Shown one piece after another: positions 31,934 to 41,194 of a DNA stretch of 57,112 nucleotides. How positions within the stretch are numbered: the first letter of the stretch is position 1; every line of letters starts with the position of its first letter. The notes below the pieces were generated by a model. That model saw only the letters and a program-made list of their open reading frames with translations. It made no database searches and had not been told where the DNA came from. Source of the DNA: an uncultured Lachnospiraceae bacterium (GTDB lineage Bacteria > Bacillota > Clostridia > Lachnospirales > Lachnospiraceae); assembly GCA_944384125.1 (NCBI GenBank), contig CALWSF010000022.1, forward strand, positions 1 through 57,112. The letters run 5' to 3'. Position numbers and translations under genes: made by a program.

Positions 31934-34249
31934 ATGAAAAAGAAATATGGAATGAGAGTGATGGCACTGCTGCTTGGCTGTATTCTGGCGGTCAGTCCGT
32001 GTATGGCGGGCGGCCGTCCTCTTTTTGGTATAATCAGCCAGGCTGAGGAGCGTACTGCGTATGTAAATGCCACCAGTCTGAATGTGAGAAGCGGACCGGG
32101 GACATCTTATCAGGCGATAGCAAAACTGTCTCAGGGTACGTCTGTCACAATAATCGGCGAGCAGACGGGGACAGACGGAGTTCTGTGGTATCAGATTCGT
32201 TTTACCGGGAGCGGAGAACTGACCGGGTATGTGTCAAGTCAGTATATTAAGTTCCCGTCAGCCACAGTATCGGACAGTGATTTTGAAGCATATATGAACA
32301 GTCAGGGATTTCCGGAGAGCTACAAGCAGAGCCTCCGCGAGTTGCATGCCCAGTACCCCAACTGGACATTTACAGCTTTTCATACCAATCTGGACTGGAA
32401 TACGGCTGTGCAGAATGAGAGTGTGATTGGCCGGAATCTTGTCAGCCGTGACAGCATCTCGTCCTGGAAATCCACAGCAGACGGTGCATATGACTGGGAT
32501 ACGGGAGTGTGGCCGGGATTTGACGGAAATTCATGGGTTCAGGCTTCGGAAGATATCATCCGTTACTATATGGATCCGCGGAATTTCCTGAATGACAGTT
32601 ACATATATCAGTTTATGAAACAGTCCTACAACAGCTCCATTCATACGCGGGAAGGGCTGGAGAGCATGGTCAGCGGGACTTTTCTTGCCGGTACGGCATC
32701 TGCAGGCAGTTCATCCGGTGCATCAGGTTCCGGCGGTACATCGTCGCCTTCCGGTTCATCGGGCGGTGCTACGGGTCCCGGTGCGGAGATCAGTTCGGGA
32801 GGAGATACATCCGGCATTATTTCTCCAATTGCATCGATCAGTGATCACGAGACGGACAGAGTTGCGACAGCATATGGCCCGGGGATGAGCGGCGATGGCT
32901 TTTCTTCAGGAGGCAGCAGCCAGAATTCAGGCAGTAGCACAACAACGGCTCCCCTGTCCGGCAGTACTTCCTATGTGGATATAATAATGAATGCAGCGGA
33001 GCAGTCCGGTGTAAATCCCTATATTCTTGCATCCATGATCCTGCAGGAGCAGGGAAGCCAGGGAACGGGCAGAAGTATTTCCGGAACTGTTTCCGGATAC
33101 CAGGGGTATTATAACTTCTTTAATATTGAAGCATATCAGTCCGGCTCCATGGGAGCGGTGGAGAGGGGGTTATGGTGGGCTTCACAGTCCGGCAGCTATC
33201 TCCGTCCGTGGAACAGTGTGGAGAAATCCATTACAGGCGGCGCCATGTATTATGGCGACAATTATGTAAAAAAAGGACAGGATACACTTTATCTGAAAAA
33301 ATTCAATGTGCAGGGAGATAATCTTTATAAACATCAGTATATGACAAATGTCCTTGCAGCGGCAGCAGAGGGCTTGTCCCTGGCAAAGATTACAGCTCTG
33401 AAGACTGCAGCTCTTGAGTTTTCAATTCCTGTATACCTGAATATGCCGGAGACTGCATGTGCAAAACCGACACTGGATGGAAGCCCCAATAACAAGCTTT
33501 CCAGTCTGGGAGTGGATGGATTTGCTCTTACACCTACATTTAACCGGGATACAGAGTCTTACGATCTTATTGTGGATCCGTCTGTGACGAGTGTGACAGT
33601 GGCGGCATCCGCTATTGATTCAAAGGCGGCTGTAAGCGGAACCGGCACAGTAGATCTGCAGAGCGGCATTAATGATATTACAATATCTGTAAAAGCCGAG
33701 AATGGAACAGTTCGAAATTATGTTCTGCATGTGGTTCGCCAGGCGGGAGGACCTGTATATTCGTCTGGTATTACAAGCGGCGTTTCTTCCGGTTCTTCCT
33801 CAGGCCCGGGCTCAGATGTTGAAATTATCGGACCGTCTTCCTCATCGGGATCATCTTCGGGTTCTTCCGGAACGGGCAGCAGCGGAAGCGGATCAGGGCA
33901 GTCAGCTCCCGGAGTGGGAGTCAGCGGATTTGGAAATGAGAGCAGCGGGGGCCTGGTTGGGCCCGGGGCATCAGGAGTGGTGCAGGGGCCCACATCTTCC
34001 GATACGCCCGGTTCGGATGTGAATGCAGCGCAGACGGGAACACCTCCTTCTTCCGTCAGAGGAGACACTAACGGAGATGGCCGTTTGAATATAATGGATG
34101 TTCTTAATGCCCAGCGCTATATTCTGGGGCTGGGAGAACTGAATGCGGCGGGGGTATCTGCTGCAGACGTGAACGGAAACGGCAAGGTTGACATCATGGA
34201 TATTCTTATGATGCAGAAGGATATTCTGGGAATTGAAAAATTGAATTAG
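31934..34249 (+). CDS. secreted glucosaminidase with SH3b, cadherin-like and dockerin domains
   Basis: A 771-residue secreted wall hydrolase. The signal peptide (about 1-36) is followed by a bacterial SH3 domain (about 40-107, NATSLNVRSGPGTSYQAIAK) and an endo-beta-N-acetylglucosaminidase region (about 115-510). Its catalytic Glu lies in ILASMILQEQGSQG (about 365-378), and a Ser/Gly-rich insertion (about 252-342) splits it. A cadherin-like beta-sandwich follows (about 521-610, LSSLGVDGFALTPTF), then a Ser/Gly/Pro linker and a type I dockerin (about 708-771) with two calcium loops, DTNGDGRLNIMD and DVNGNGKVDIMD. It should cut peptidoglycan glycan strands. The dockerin predicts docking onto a cohesin, and the next gene, 12 bases downstream, encodes one. 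Confidence 0.9.
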   Translation: MKKKYGMRVMALLLGCILAVSPCMAGGRPLFGIISQAEERTAYVNATSLNVRSGPGTSYQAIAKLSQGTSVTIIGEQTGTDGVLWYQIRFTGSGELTGYVSSQYIKFPSATVSDSDFEAYMNSQGFPESYKQSLRELHAQYPNWTFTAFHTNLDWNTAVQNESVIGRNLVSRDSISSWKSTADGAYDWDTGVWPGFDGNSWVQASEDIIRYYMDPRNFLNDSYIYQFMKQSYNSSIHTREGLESMVSGTFLAGTASAGSSSGASGSGGTSSPSGSSGGATGPGAEISSGGDTSGIISPIASISDHETDRVATAYGPGMSGDGFSSGGSSQNSGSSTTTAPLSGSTSYVDIIMNAAEQSGVNPYILASMILQEQGSQGTGRSISGTVSGYQGYYNFFNIEAYQSGSMGAVERGLWWASQSGSYLRPWNSVEKSITGGAMYYGDNYVKKGQDTLYLKKFNVQGDNLYKHQYMTNVLAAAAEGLSLAKITALKTAALEFSIPVYLNMPETACAKPTLDGSPNNKLSSLGVDGFALTPTFNRDTESYDLIVDPSVTSVTVAASAIDSKAAVSGTGTVDLQSGINDITISVKAENGTVRNYVLHVVRQAGGPVYSSGITSGVSSGSSSGPGSDVEIIGPSSSSGSSSGSSGTGSSGSGSGQSAPGVGVSGFGNESSGGLVGPGASGVVQGPTSSDTPGSDVNAAQTGTPPSSVRGDTNGDGRLNIMDVLNAQRYILGLGELNAAGVSAADVNGNGKVDIMDILMMQKDILGIEKLN

Positions 34250-34261
34250 GCGGGGAAAGGT

Positions 34262-36442
34262 ATGAACAGAAAAATAAAAATGGCGGCGGCAGCCTTTTTT
34301 GCCGCTCTGGCGCTGTCAGCAGTATCGCCTGTCGGGGTTATCAAAGCTTTTGCGGCAAGTGCAAGAATTGCTTTTTCTGATCCAAGTGCGACAGTGGGGC
34401 AGGAGTTTAATGTCACAGTAAAGATCTCGTCCCAGGACGGGAATCTGGGTGCATCTGATGTAATGCTGTCGTATGATCCGTCAGTCATAGAGTTTGTCAG
34501 CGGGAATAATGCCAGCGGCGGCGCGGGGGCAGTTCGTCTTGTGGGAACCATGGATTCCAGTACTACAAAGGAATTTTCCTACACTTTGAAATTTAAGGCG
34601 CTCCAGGCCGGCAATACGGCAATCTCAGTGGGCAGCTATGAGGTGTATGATGTGGATGCTCAGGCGGTTGACGTGTCAAAAGTCGGTTCATCTGCAGTAA
34701 AAGTCAATGCGCCTGCAACATATTCCAGTGATGCATCGCTTTCGTCGCTGAAGGTTTCACCCGGTCAGCTGTCTCCGGCATTTTCATCAGGTGTGACATC
34801 TTATACAGTTCAGGTGGGGGCTGATGTGGACAAGCTTGCTGTCAGCGCAAACGCAAGTGACAGTAAGGCCAAGGTTGTGGTCAGCGGAAACTCCGATCTG
34901 AAAACAGGCTCAAACACAGTTGTGTGTAAAGTGACAGCCGAGGACGGGCAGACAACAAAAAGCTACACGATAACGGTAACCAAGCTGGAAGCGGGAGAGA
35001 CTGCGGCTGAGTCTGATGCTTCTCCGGAGAGCATGCAGGAGGCTGTTTTGGGGGATCAGACCGTTGATGTGGACGGGGTAACCTATACTGTTGCCGCTTC
35101 TTTTGATCCGGCGCTGCTTCCAGAAGGATATACATCATCGACCTGTACCTATGGCGGATCAGAGGTCATGTGCGGTACAGGGAATGATCTGACACTTCTG
35201 TATCTTCAGAGCGGGGATGGGACAGGTTCATTTTTCATTTATGTTCCCTCATCAGGAGCACTGTCTCCTTATGTTACGATTGACGTGACAGCAAAATCTA
35301 TCCTGGTTCTTCCTCCCGATGACAGTGTGGAGATACCGGAAGGATTTGCTGCAACTACCATACAGCTCAATGGAAATTATAAAGTTCAGGGATGGGTATG
35401 GCAGAGTGATGAAGAGCAGAGATACTGCATTGTATACGGAATGAATGAAAATGGCGAGAAAGGACTGTACCGGTATGATATCGGCGAAAAAACTTTCCAG
35501 CGCTATTTTGAGGATCCGGCACTGCAGAGCAAATATGATGATGCAAAAGTGGAGGAGCTGTATAATACATACAACGAACTGTGCAGAGATTACAATATCC
35601 GTCTCATCATCATCATAGCTCTGGTGGTAGTATGCCTTCTTCTGTTCTTTATTGTGCTCAATCTGCTGCTTCGCCGCCGTGAGATAAGAGAAAACAGAAG
35701 TATGTCCTCACAGAACAGAGAGGCGATGACGCCGGTTAAACGCCGGGAGATGGAGCAGAAAAAGAAGTCAGAAGCTCCCGTCAGAGTGGCTGACACATAC
35801 CGTGATTCAGAACGGCATAAGGAGGCGGTTCAGACTTCTCCTGCCAGAAGAGCGGCGCAGGAGTCGAGGCCGCGGCAGCAGGAGGCCGCGCGCAGAAATA
35901 TGCCGGCGCGAAGAGAAGATACGATGCGGGAACGCGGATATGAGAGACGCCAGCCTTCGGCCCGTTCGCAGAAGGACTTGAGGCGTCGGGATGCGGCACC
36001 GCATAACAGGTCAGAAGTTTCGCCAAGAACGCAGGATAGAGCATATCATACGCCCGGTTACGGAGAGGCTGTAAGAACTGAGACGGAATATCGCCGTCCA
36101 TCCGAATATGGCAATACCCGGGAATATGAATACAGAACCGGGGGACGTGCAAATGCACAGACAGACAAGGCTTACAAAAAGCCGGGAAGCAGTCGATATG
36201 AATACGGTTCCGGATCCGACAGTTATACGGAACGCGAGTACCGCAGAGCCTATGATGCAGGAATGGAAGAGGCAATCAGACAGCGGGAGATGGAGCGGGC
36301 TCATCGTGCCAGAATGGCAAGAGAGCGTCTGGAGCGGGAGCGCAGAGAAGATGAGCGGCGGGCCCGGATGGAATCGGCAGCCGGTGTAAGCCGCCGGAAC
36401 ACGGATGCTGATGATGATTTTGAGGTTCTGGATTTAAACTGA
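34262..36442 (+). CDS. membrane-anchored cohesin-domain protein
   Basis: A 726-residue protein. The signal peptide (about 1-31) is followed by a cohesin-like domain (about 33-150: ARIAFSDPSATVGQEFNVTV, DVMLSYDPSVIEFVS, FKALQAGNTAISV) and a cadherin-like domain (about 159-240) like that of the preceding protein. Next come an unassigned extracellular region, one TM helix (about 446-468) and a 258-residue cytoplasmic tail that is very rich in Arg, Glu and Tyr and probably disordered, ending DDDFEVLDLN. It is read as a surface receptor displaying a cohesin for the dockerin of the upstream hydrolase, with the tail linking to something inside the cell. The partner and function are inferred from domains and adjacency. 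Confidence 0.85.
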   Translation: MNRKIKMAAAAFFAALALSAVSPVGVIKAFAASARIAFSDPSATVGQEFNVTVKISSQDGNLGASDVMLSYDPSVIEFVSGNNASGGAGAVRLVGTMDSSTTKEFSYTLKFKALQAGNTAISVGSYEVYDVDAQAVDVSKVGSSAVKVNAPATYSSDASLSSLKVSPGQLSPAFSSGVTSYTVQVGADVDKLAVSANASDSKAKVVVSGNSDLKTGSNTVVCKVTAEDGQTTKSYTITVTKLEAGETAAESDASPESMQEAVLGDQTVDVDGVTYTVAASFDPALLPEGYTSSTCTYGGSEVMCGTGNDLTLLYLQSGDGTGSFFIYVPSSGALSPYVTIDVTAKSILVLPPDDSVEIPEGFAATTIQLNGNYKVQGWVWQSDEEQRYCIVYGMNENGEKGLYRYDIGEKTFQRYFEDPALQSKYDDAKVEELYNTYNELCRDYNIRLIIIIALVVVCLLLFFIVLNLLLRRREIRENRSMSSQNREAMTPVKRREMEQKKKSEAPVRVADTYRDSERHKEAVQTSPARRAAQESRPRQQEAARRNMPARREDTMRERGYERRQPSARSQKDLRRRDAAPHNRSEVSPRTQDRAYHTPGYGEAVRTETEYRRPSEYGNTREYEYRTGGRANAQTDKAYKKPGSSRYEYGSGSDSYTEREYRRAYDAGMEEAIRQREMERAHRARMARERLERERREDERRARMESAAGVSRRNTDADDDFEVLDLN

Positions 36443-36461
36443 AAAATGTGAGATAAAAATG

Positions 36462-36549
36462 AAAAAGGAGGAGTATTCTGGTCAGAACAGCGCGGCCGGG
36501 GAGCATTTACCGGCAGCTGCGGTTTGTCTGATTGGAGTTTCCTCCTTTT
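36462..36549 (+). terminator. large terminator hairpin
   Basis: AAAAGGAGGA (36462-36471) pairs with TCCTCCTTTT (36540-36549), with shorter stems inside (a CCGG pair, TCAGA/TCTGA). It ends the cohesin transcript and is followed by the promoter of the next operon. Confidence 0.7.
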
Positions 36550-36562
36550 CCGATGTTTTCTA

Positions 36563-36602
36563 TTGACGAATTGTTCACTTTGTTATACAATTGCTATAAC
36601 AA
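36563..36602 (+). promoter_or_regulatory. promoter with palindromic operator of the GntR-mcsAB-clpC operon
   Basis: TTGACG (36563-36568), a 17-base spacer and TACAAT (36586-36591). A perfect inverted repeat TTGTTATA-N7-TATAACAA (36580-36602) covers the -10 box. This is the type of site bound by YtrA-like GntR repressors, so autorepression by the first gene is likely. No CtsR box (GGTCAAA repeats) and no CIRCE element are present. Confidence 0.8.
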
Positions 36603-36622
36603 AAAACGAAAGATGGTGAAGT

Positions 36623-36994
36623 ATGATTGTAGAGATTGATTTTAACAGTGATGAGGCACTCTATATTCAGCTCAGGAACCAGATTATTATCGGGATAGCC
36701 ACAGAGCGTATCAGGGAAGGGGATACCCTGCCCTCTGTACGGCAGCTGGCGGACCACATTGGAATAAACATGCATACTGTAAATAAAGCATATTCTGTAT
36801 TAAAGCAGGAGGGGTTTGTCAGGCTGGATCGCCGGAGAGGAGCAGTAATAGCTCTGGATACCGATAAGCTTCAGACTCTTGAGGATATGCGGCGGGATAT
36901 GAGTGTAATTCTGGCCAGGGGTGTGTGCAAAAATGTGAGCCGCAAGGAAGTACACGATCTGGTGGACTCAATTTATGATGCTTTTTCCCGCTGA
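36623..36994 (+). CDS. GntR-family repressor, YtrA type, heading the clpC operon
   Basis: A 123-residue regulator. The winged helix-turn-helix (about 8-76) shows IYIQLRNQIIIGIATERI, LPSVRQLADHIGINMHTVNKAYSVLKQEG and a wing VRLDRRRGAVI. Only about 45 residues follow, so it is the short YtrA subfamily without a large ligand domain. The promoter operator TTGTTATA-N7-TATAACAA is its probable target. It stands where ctsR normally starts the mcsA-mcsB-clpC operon, with 20 bases to mcsA, so it probably controls protein quality control here. Confidence 0.9.
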   Translation: MIVEIDFNSDEALYIQLRNQIIIGIATERIREGDTLPSVRQLADHIGINMHTVNKAYSVLKQEGFVRLDRRRGAVIALDTDKLQTLEDMRRDMSVILARGVCKNVSRKEVHDLVDSIYDAFSR

Positions 36995-37014
36995 TGCAGG
37001 ATGGAGGAAAATAT

Positions 37015-37566
37015 ATGTTGTGTGAGAAATGTGGAATTCGCGAAGCGAATATTAAATATACAGAGGTGTACGGCGGGGTAAAGACGGAGCACAATCTCTG
37101 TGCGCAGTGTGCCAAGGAGATGGATCTGGGGGCATATTCAGCTCTTCTGGAAGGAGAGTTTCCGCTGGGCAAGTTTTTGTCAAGTCTTCTGGGACTGACG
37201 GATACGGCGGCAAGTCCCACCCCCGCGCAGGAGGTAATCTGTCCCACCTGCAGGACAACCTACGAGGAATTTATAAAAAACAGCCGTTTTGGCTGTGCAG
37301 ACTGCTATCATGTATTTGATCCGCTGATTCGGGGAAAGATTCGGAAACTGCAGGAGAATTCTGCGCATACAGGAAAGCAGCCGAGGATGCGCTCTCAGAG
37401 ACAGGCGGAAGCAGCGGTCAGCAGCCGGGGTGAGCTGGAATTTACTCCCAAGGAGCAGCTCCGTCAGCTGGATCGCAGGCTGAAAGCGGCTCTGGAAGCT
37501 GAAGATTATGAGGAGGCAGCTCTCTGCCGTGATAAGATCAGGGCTTTGAAGGAGGAACAGAAATGA
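37015..37566 (+). CDS. mcsA: McsA, activator of protein arginine kinase
   Basis: A 183-residue protein with paired zinc-binding CXXC motifs (CEKCGIREANIKY, HNLCAQCAKEMD; then CPTCRTTYEEFI, FGCADCYHVF) and a C-terminal UVR domain (LDRRLKAALEAEDYEEAA). McsA activates McsB and links arginine phosphorylation to ClpC. The start is ATG at 37015 after GGAGGAAAATAT. Its stop overlaps the start of mcsB (ATGA), showing translational coupling. Confidence 0.95.
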   Translation: MLCEKCGIREANIKYTEVYGGVKTEHNLCAQCAKEMDLGAYSALLEGEFPLGKFLSSLLGLTDTAASPTPAQEVICPTCRTTYEEFIKNSRFGCADCYHVFDPLIRGKIRKLQENSAHTGKQPRMRSQRQAEAAVSSRGELEFTPKEQLRQLDRRLKAALEAEDYEEAALCRDKIRALKEEQK

Positions 37567-38597
37567 CAAAATGGTTTGAGGAGGTAGAAAACGATCCTTC
37601 CAATATTGTGTCCAGCCGTGTTCGTCTTTCGCGGAACTGGGAGGCCTATAAATTCCCGTCAAAGCTTGGAGACGAAGAAGCAAAGGTTATGATAGAAAGG
37701 CTCAGAGAAGCATTTCGGGATCTGCCGGAGCGGGACGGACGTGATTTTGTGTATGAGGATCTTGTTTCCATGGAGGAACTGGATCGGGTGGCATACCGGG
37801 AAAGAAGGATTCTGAACCGGACTCTGGCTGAAAAGAAAACCCCCGGAGGGATTATCTGTTCACAAGATGAAACGGTAAGCATGGTACTGAATGCGGACGA
37901 TCACATCAGGATGCAGATTCTTGCGCCGGGTTTTCACCTGAGAGAGTGTTATGAACATGCAGACATACTTGATGATTATATAAATGAAAAAATTGCGTAT
38001 GCTTTCAGTGAAAAGTATGGATATTTGACATCCTATCCCACAAATGTGGGAACCGGTATGAAGGCTTCGGTAGTCGTTCACCTTCCGTCCCTCTCTACCA
38101 GCCGCCGCTTTCAGGATCTTCTGGGAGATATGGGAAGGTTTGGCACGACTGTCCGCGGTGTATACGGCAGAGGAAATGAAAATCCCGGGGATCTTTATGA
38201 AGTGGTAAACCAGAAAACGCTGGGTGTTACAGAGCAGGAGATTCTTGATCTTGTATCAAATGTGGCGGAGCAGCTCTCGGCCCAGGAAAAACAGGTACGG
38301 CAGGCATCTATGGAGAAGCATCGTCTTCTGCGGGAAGATGAAGCGTATAAATCCTATGGCGTTCTGAGGTATGCCAGGAAGCTTTCCATTAAAGAGGCAA
38401 TGACGTTTCTGTCTCATGTATGGGCAGGGATTGCTGACGGACTTCTGGAACCGACAGAGTCAGTCAGCATTTACAGACTTATGATAGGAATTCAGCCGGC
38501 AAATCTGCAGAAGCTTTCCAGAAGACCTCTTGGAAGGGAGGAGCTGGAGGTGGAGAGAGGGAGATATCTCAGAGAAAATCTGCCGGAATTAAAGTAA
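37563..38597 (+). CDS. mcsB: protein arginine kinase McsB
   Basis: A 344-residue kinase of the guanido (phosphagen) family. Visible are SSRVRLSRNW (17-26), the catalytic NVGTGMKASVVVHLPSL, RGVYGRGNENPGDLYEVVNQ with nucleotide-binding Arg and Asn residues, and the C-terminal helices that receive McsA. It phosphorylates arginines on damaged proteins, tagging them for ClpCP. It overlaps mcsA by four bases and is followed by clpC after 27 bases. Confidence 0.96.
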   Translation: MTKWFEEVENDPSNIVSSRVRLSRNWEAYKFPSKLGDEEAKVMIERLREAFRDLPERDGRDFVYEDLVSMEELDRVAYRERRILNRTLAEKKTPGGIICSQDETVSMVLNADDHIRMQILAPGFHLRECYEHADILDDYINEKIAYAFSEKYGYLTSYPTNVGTGMKASVVVHLPSLSTSRRFQDLLGDMGRFGTTVRGVYGRGNENPGDLYEVVNQKTLGVTEQEILDLVSNVAEQLSAQEKQVRQASMEKHRLLREDEAYKSYGVLRYARKLSIKEAMTFLSHVWAGIADGLLEPTESVSIYRLMIGIQPANLQKLSRRPLGREELEVERGRYLRENLPELK

Positions 38598-38624
38598 TTT
38601 CAAAACAGGAGGAACACAGGATTC

Positions 38625-41129
38625 ATGATTGATCGTTTTACACAGAAGGCCAGAGAGGCTATTCGTCTGGCTGTGGAATCGGCGCAGGAGCTTGAACACG
38701 GCTATGTGGGGACGGAACATCTTCTTCTGGGTCTTATAAAGGAGGGCACAGGTGTTGCAGCAGCCGTATTGTCCCGTCATGAGGTTACAGAGGAGCGTGT
38801 GATAGATCTGATGAGGCGTCTCATAGCGCCGGCCGTGCCTACACAGCTCGATGGACAGATTGAATATACGCCCGGAGCCAGGGAGGTTCTACAGAGCAGC
38901 TACGAGGAGGCCGTATTTTTTAAGGCATCCCTGATTGGGACGGAACATATTCTGATTGCCATTATAAAAGATGGAAAGTCCACTGCATGCCGCCTGCTTA
39001 ATACAATGAATGTGAACATCCAGAGGCTCTATATGGATTTGATGGGAGCAATGGGCGACGATGCACCATCAGGCCAGGAGGAGGCGGCCGGAAGAATCCG
39101 TCGTGAGAAAGGAAATACTCCGAATCTGGACAGTTTCAGCCGTGATCTGACGCAGATGGCCAGAGAGGGAAAGCTGGATCCGGTTATAGGCCGTGAGACG
39201 GAGATGAAGAGGGTAATCCAGATTTTAAGCAGGAGGACAAAAAACAACCCCTGTCTGATAGGCGAGCCGGGAGTAGGAAAAACCGCCGTCGTGGAAGGGC
39301 TTGCTCAGCTTATTGTTTCCGGCAATGTCCCGGAGACGATTGCTAAAAAGCGTGTGGTTTCCCTGGATTTGTCCGGTATGGTAGCCGGATCGAAATACAG
39401 GGGAGAGTTTGAGGAAAGGATTAAAAAGGTCATCTCTGAGGTCAGAGAGGACGGGGAGATTCTGCTTTTCATTGATGAAATTCATACGCTGATTGGTGCC
39501 GGAGGAGCGGAAGGGGCCATAGATGCTTCCAATATTCTCAAGCCGTCTCTTGCCCGTGGGGAAGTTCAGCTTATCGGGGCTACTACGGTTGAGGAGTACA
39601 GGAAATATATTGAGAAGGATGCGGCTCTGGAGAGAAGGTTTCAGCCGGTAATGGTGGATGAACCTACGGAAGAGGAGTCCATTGAGATATTGAAGGGATT
39701 AAAGAACCGTTATGAGGAGCACCATCATGTAATAATTACAGAAGGGGCACTGGAAGCGGCGGTGCGTCTTTCTGCCCGGTATATTAACGATCGTTTTCTC
39801 CCTGACAAGGCAATCGATCTGATTGACGAGGCATCTTCCAAGCTCCGCCTGACTGTGTATACGGAGCCGGAGGAGATAAAGAAACTGGAAGAAGACATCC
39901 GCAGACTTGACAGTCAGAAGGAAGAAGCCATTAAGACAGAGGCCTATGAGAAGGCGGGGGAGATAAAGAAGAAACAGGAGAAGAAGCGGGAACGGATTGA
40001 AAAGATCCGGGAGCGCTGGCAGAAGGAAAAGAACTCCCGGAAACTTGTGGTGGGAGAAAATGAAATTGCTGATATCGTATCAGACTGGACAAAAATACCG
40101 GTACGTAAACTTGCGGAAGAAGAATCAGAACGCCTTTTAAAGCTGGAGTCTATTCTGCATGAAAGAGTTGTAGGACAGGAGGAGGCGGTGTCCGCGGTTG
40201 CCCGTGCTATCCGGAGAGGCAGAGTTGGCCTGAAGGATCCGAAGCGCCCGATAGGTTCATTTCTGTTCCTGGGTCCGACGGGTGTGGGTAAGACCGAACT
40301 GTCCAAGGCGCTGTCTGAAGCGATGTTCGGGACGGAAAGTGCCATGATCCGCGTTGATATGTCTGAATATATGGAAAAGCACAGCGTTTCCAAAATGATC
40401 GGCTCTCCGCCCGGATATGTGGGGTATGAAGAGGGGGGACAGCTGAGCGAGAAAGTACGCCGGAGCCCCTACTCTGTCATTCTGTTTGATGAGATAGAGA
40501 AGGCTCATCCTGATGTGTTCAATATTCTGCTTCAGATTCTGGATGACGGACATATTACGGATGCACAGGGCAGAAAGATAGATTTTAAAAATACGATCCT
40601 GATTATGACATCTAACGCGGGAGCGGAGAATATCATATCTCCCAAGAGGCTGGGATTTGCGTCCCAGTCGGATGATAAAGCAGAATACAGCTTTATGAAG
40701 GAAAGAGTAATGGATGAGGTAAGAAGAATATTCAAACCCGAATTCCTGAACAGAATAGACGATACAATAGTATTTCATCCTCTTACAAAGGATAATATCA
40801 AAGAAATTGCGGGCATTATGCTCTGCAGCATTGAAAAACGCACAAAGACCCAGCTTGGCATAAGCCTGACAGTGGATGAAGGGGCCGTAGAGTATCTGGC
40901 TGAGAAGGGGTATGATCCCAAATACGGGGCGCGTCCGCTTCGCAGAACGATACAGAATCTGGTTGAAGACCGGCTTTCTGAGGAACTTCTGGAGGGACGG
41001 ATTTCCGGACAGGCGAATGTTCTCATCACGCGGGGAGAAGACGGACTGCTGTTTGAAGGAGTCTCCTGTGACGGGAAAAAGGACAGTGCAAAAGGCAGCA
41101 GAAAAGACGATAAAGTGCTGGCAAAGTAA
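38625..41129 (+). CDS. clpC: ATP-dependent Clp protease ATP-binding subunit ClpC
   Basis: An 834-residue Hsp100 unfoldase. It has a double Clp-N domain ([36 protein letters not shown]), a first AAA+ module with Walker [10 protein letters not shown], a middle coiled-coil region with a UVR-like segment (about 415-460), and a second AAA+ module with GPTGVGKTE and Walker [15 protein letters not shown] ClpP-binding loop motif of the LGF type is present in KRLGFASQ. It unfolds arginine-phosphorylated and other substrates for ClpP. ClpP is not in this window. Confidence 0.96.
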   Translation: MIDRFTQKAREAIRLAVESAQELEHGYVGTEHLLLGLIKEGTGVAAAVLSRHEVTEERVIDLMRRLIAPAVPTQLDGQIEYTPGAREVLQSSYEEAVFFKASLIGTEHILIAIIKDGKSTACRLLNTMNVNIQRLYMDLMGAMGDDAPSGQEEAAGRIRREKGNTPNLDSFSRDLTQMAREGKLDPVIGRETEMKRVIQILSRRTKNNPCLIGEPGVGKTAVVEGLAQLIVSGNVPETIAKKRVVSLDLSGMVAGSKYRGEFEERIKKVISEVREDGEILLFIDEIHTLIGAGGAEGAIDASNILKPSLARGEVQLIGATTVEEYRKYIEKDAALERRFQPVMVDEPTEEESIEILKGLKNRYEEHHHVIITEGALEAAVRLSARYINDRFLPDKAIDLIDEASSKLRLTVYTEPEEIKKLEEDIRRLDSQKEEAIKTEAYEKAGEIKKKQEKKRERIEKIRERWQKEKNSRKLVVGENEIADIVSDWTKIPVRKLAEEESERLLKLESILHERVVGQEEAVSAVARAIRRGRVGLKDPKRPIGSFLFLGPTGVGKTELSKALSEAMFGTESAMIRVDMSEYMEKHSVSKMIGSPPGYVGYEEGGQLSEKVRRSPYSVILFDEIEKAHPDVFNILLQILDDGHITDAQGRKIDFKNTILIMTSNAGAENIISPKRLGFASQSDDKAEYSFMKERVMDEVRRIFKPEFLNRIDDTIVFHPLTKDNIKEIAGIMLCSIEKRTKTQLGISLTVDEGAVEYLAEKGYDPKYGARPLRRTIQNLVEDRLSEELLEGRISGQANVLITRGEDGLLFEGVSCDGKKDSAKGSRKDDKVLAK

Positions 41130-41194
41130 AAAAAACTATGGTAGAATGAGGGTACATTTATACAGACAAGAGGATGCCAGGAGGATAGAATGAT

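Noticed and set aside
36540-36622. CtsR or HrcA (CIRCE) site before the clpC operon
   Set aside because: No GGTCAAA repeats and no CIRCE inverted repeat are present. The palindrome fits a GntR/YtrA site instead.
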